The translations under genes and the position numbers were made by a program. From Neolewinella persica DSM 23188 (GTDB lineage: Bacteria; Bacteroidota; Bacteroidia; Chitinophagales; Saprospiraceae): a DNA stretch of 44,161 nt. The stretch's first letter is position 1, and each line of letters starts with the position of its first letter. Under the pieces are notes generated by a model, which had not been told where the DNA came from, searched no databases, and was given only the letters and a program-made list of their open reading frames with translations. The stretch is from contig NZ_KB890453.1 in assembly GCF_000373105.1 (NCBI RefSeq), positions 1 to 44,161 on the forward strand, given 5' to 3'. This document shows, one piece after another, positions 43,433-44,161 of the stretch.

Positions 43433-44161
43433 TCACTTCTGTGTTTTCATCGCTTTCCGGTGCCAGTAGCCTATTCGTATGGTTGAAATGTATGAAGTTG
43501 ATCTTTGCTTTCTCGGCTGCGCTTAGCGCAGCGAAGCGTTGCATACTCTCGCTGACGAAGGGGTGGGGGACCTGGGAGATGTCCCGGGTGTTAAGTTCTG
43601 CCGCGTCGTAGAAGGTGCCGTCTAAAAACGCATAGTCCACTTCGGCAATGAGGTCCTCAATCCGCCGATCCCATTTTTCCCATTTATCGATGTCGGGAAT
43701 GAACAAGGCTTTTTGGTTGGGGCCGCTAATGAGGTAACCCACGGTCTCGGAGAACTCATCGCGATGCGGCACCGTGAAGGGCGTTACTTGTAGTTGTGGG
43801 GTGAGTTGAATGGTGCTGTCTGCGGCCAAATCCTTTATGGCGATGTTGTTAGTACTTACCAGCTGGCTCCAGGGGCCGTCGTTGGTCAGGAAACCGCGCA
43901 TGCGGGGCATGGCGTAGACCGGTACCTGGTTAGCGTTGGTGGCTTCCTTCCCCAGGTACATCAGGCCAGCGTAATGACCGATGTGTGCATGAGTAAGGAA
44001 AATCCCGTTGGGTAATTCCTGGTCAACACCTGCGGCGGTTTTCAGCGCTTTAGCTTGCCGGGGAAAATCGGGGCTGGCCTCAAACAGGTAGGTTTTGCCG
44101 CTTATTCGGTCGATGAGGCCCAGGCTGGTTACCTGACGTTTAGGATCGGGGTTGTCGAAGA
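43383..44161 (-). CDS. MBL-fold (metallo-beta-lactamase) hydrolase, partial at right edge
   Basis: The frame stays open to the window end, so the N-terminus is missing. At least 258 residues are present. The zinc motif reads THAHIGHYAGL (codons around 43978-44010), where most MBL proteins have HxHxDH. The Gly in place of Asp is a variant I associate with PqqB-like and other dedicated subfamilies. A later FIPDIDKWEKW, DGTFY and HFNHTN supply further ligands. The substrate is unknown. It overlaps wbqC tail-to-tail by 50 bp. Confidence 0.85.
   Translation of the reverse strand, partial: FDNPDPKRQVTSLGLIDRISGKTYLFEASPDFPRQAKALKTAAGVDQELPNGIFLTHAHIGHYAGLMYLGKEATNANQVPVYAMPRMRGFLTNDGPWSQLVSTNNIAIKDLAADSTIQLTPQLQVTPFTVPHRDEFSETVGYLISGPNQKALFIPDIDKWEKWDRRIEDLIAEVDYAFLDGTFYDAAELNTRDISQVPHPFVSESMQRFAALSAAEKAKINFIHFNHTNRLLAPESDENTEVIRQGFQVADFGEQFGL

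Overview
The window looks like a stretch of a chromosome from a free-living Bacteroidota, most likely of the Saprospiria/Lewinella type. The signs are a SusC/SusD pair, many short lipoproteins with Bacteroidota-style lipoboxes, families typical of the phylum (a DUF6090-like protein, WbqC, NIPSNAP, the PA0069-type radical SAM protein), almost no Shine-Dalgarno sequences, and TAnnTTTG-like -7 promoter boxes. The genus is inference. No rRNA, tRNA, CRISPR array or prophage is visible. The left edge carries the last part of a transposase-like gene.

Layout. 0-8.4 kb: a 7-TM protein, an exported GH2 beta-galactosidase, two tiny membrane proteins, a bestrophin-type channel, a propeller lipoprotein and a flavin-fold (PPOX) protein. 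8.9-13 kb: a more AT-rich accessory block with a sulfatase lipoprotein, a decayed fragment of a sigma-54 activator gene, a phosphatidylserine decarboxylase-like enzyme and a DUF6090-like protein. 13-25.9 kb: an intact PAS/sigma-54 activator, MoaA, an aspartate aminotransferase, a VOC lipoprotein, a GT-C-like membrane glycosyltransferase with an esterase, a Kelch lipoprotein, a zinc peptidase and a radical SAM protein. 26-34 kb: an unknown small protein, a DUF2064 glycosyltransferase, SusC, SusD and a sodium:solute symporter, which form a plausible outer- plus inner-membrane uptake set. 34-44 kb: CsaA, NIPSNAP, PAP2, a LYS1-like dehydrogenase, a hydrophobic-hairpin/B-lectin protein, a second esterase, YqgE, a saccharopine-dehydrogenase-fold protein, a small membrane protein, WbqC and a partial MBL-fold hydrolase.

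The most unusual content lies in and around the gene boundaries. (1) A GC-rich dispersed element of about 26 bp (family A, core GGGCGsGGmCGCwGGTGCA) occurs 11 times, six times between genes and five times inside genes, where it is translated in different frames in signal peptides or loops. (2) Intergenic tracts are built from degenerate 8-bp or 9-bp words (families B, C and D). These are arranged as large, often nested inverted repeats, some with base-pair covariation. (3) In six genes the stop codon TAG is the first triplet of such a repeat, as if the repeat supplied the stop and the terminator together. (4) At least five genes, and perhaps eight, have a TAnnTTnG box ending exactly 4-5 nt before the start codon, which implies leaderless mRNAs and also fixes the moaA start. 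The function of the repeat families is not known to me.
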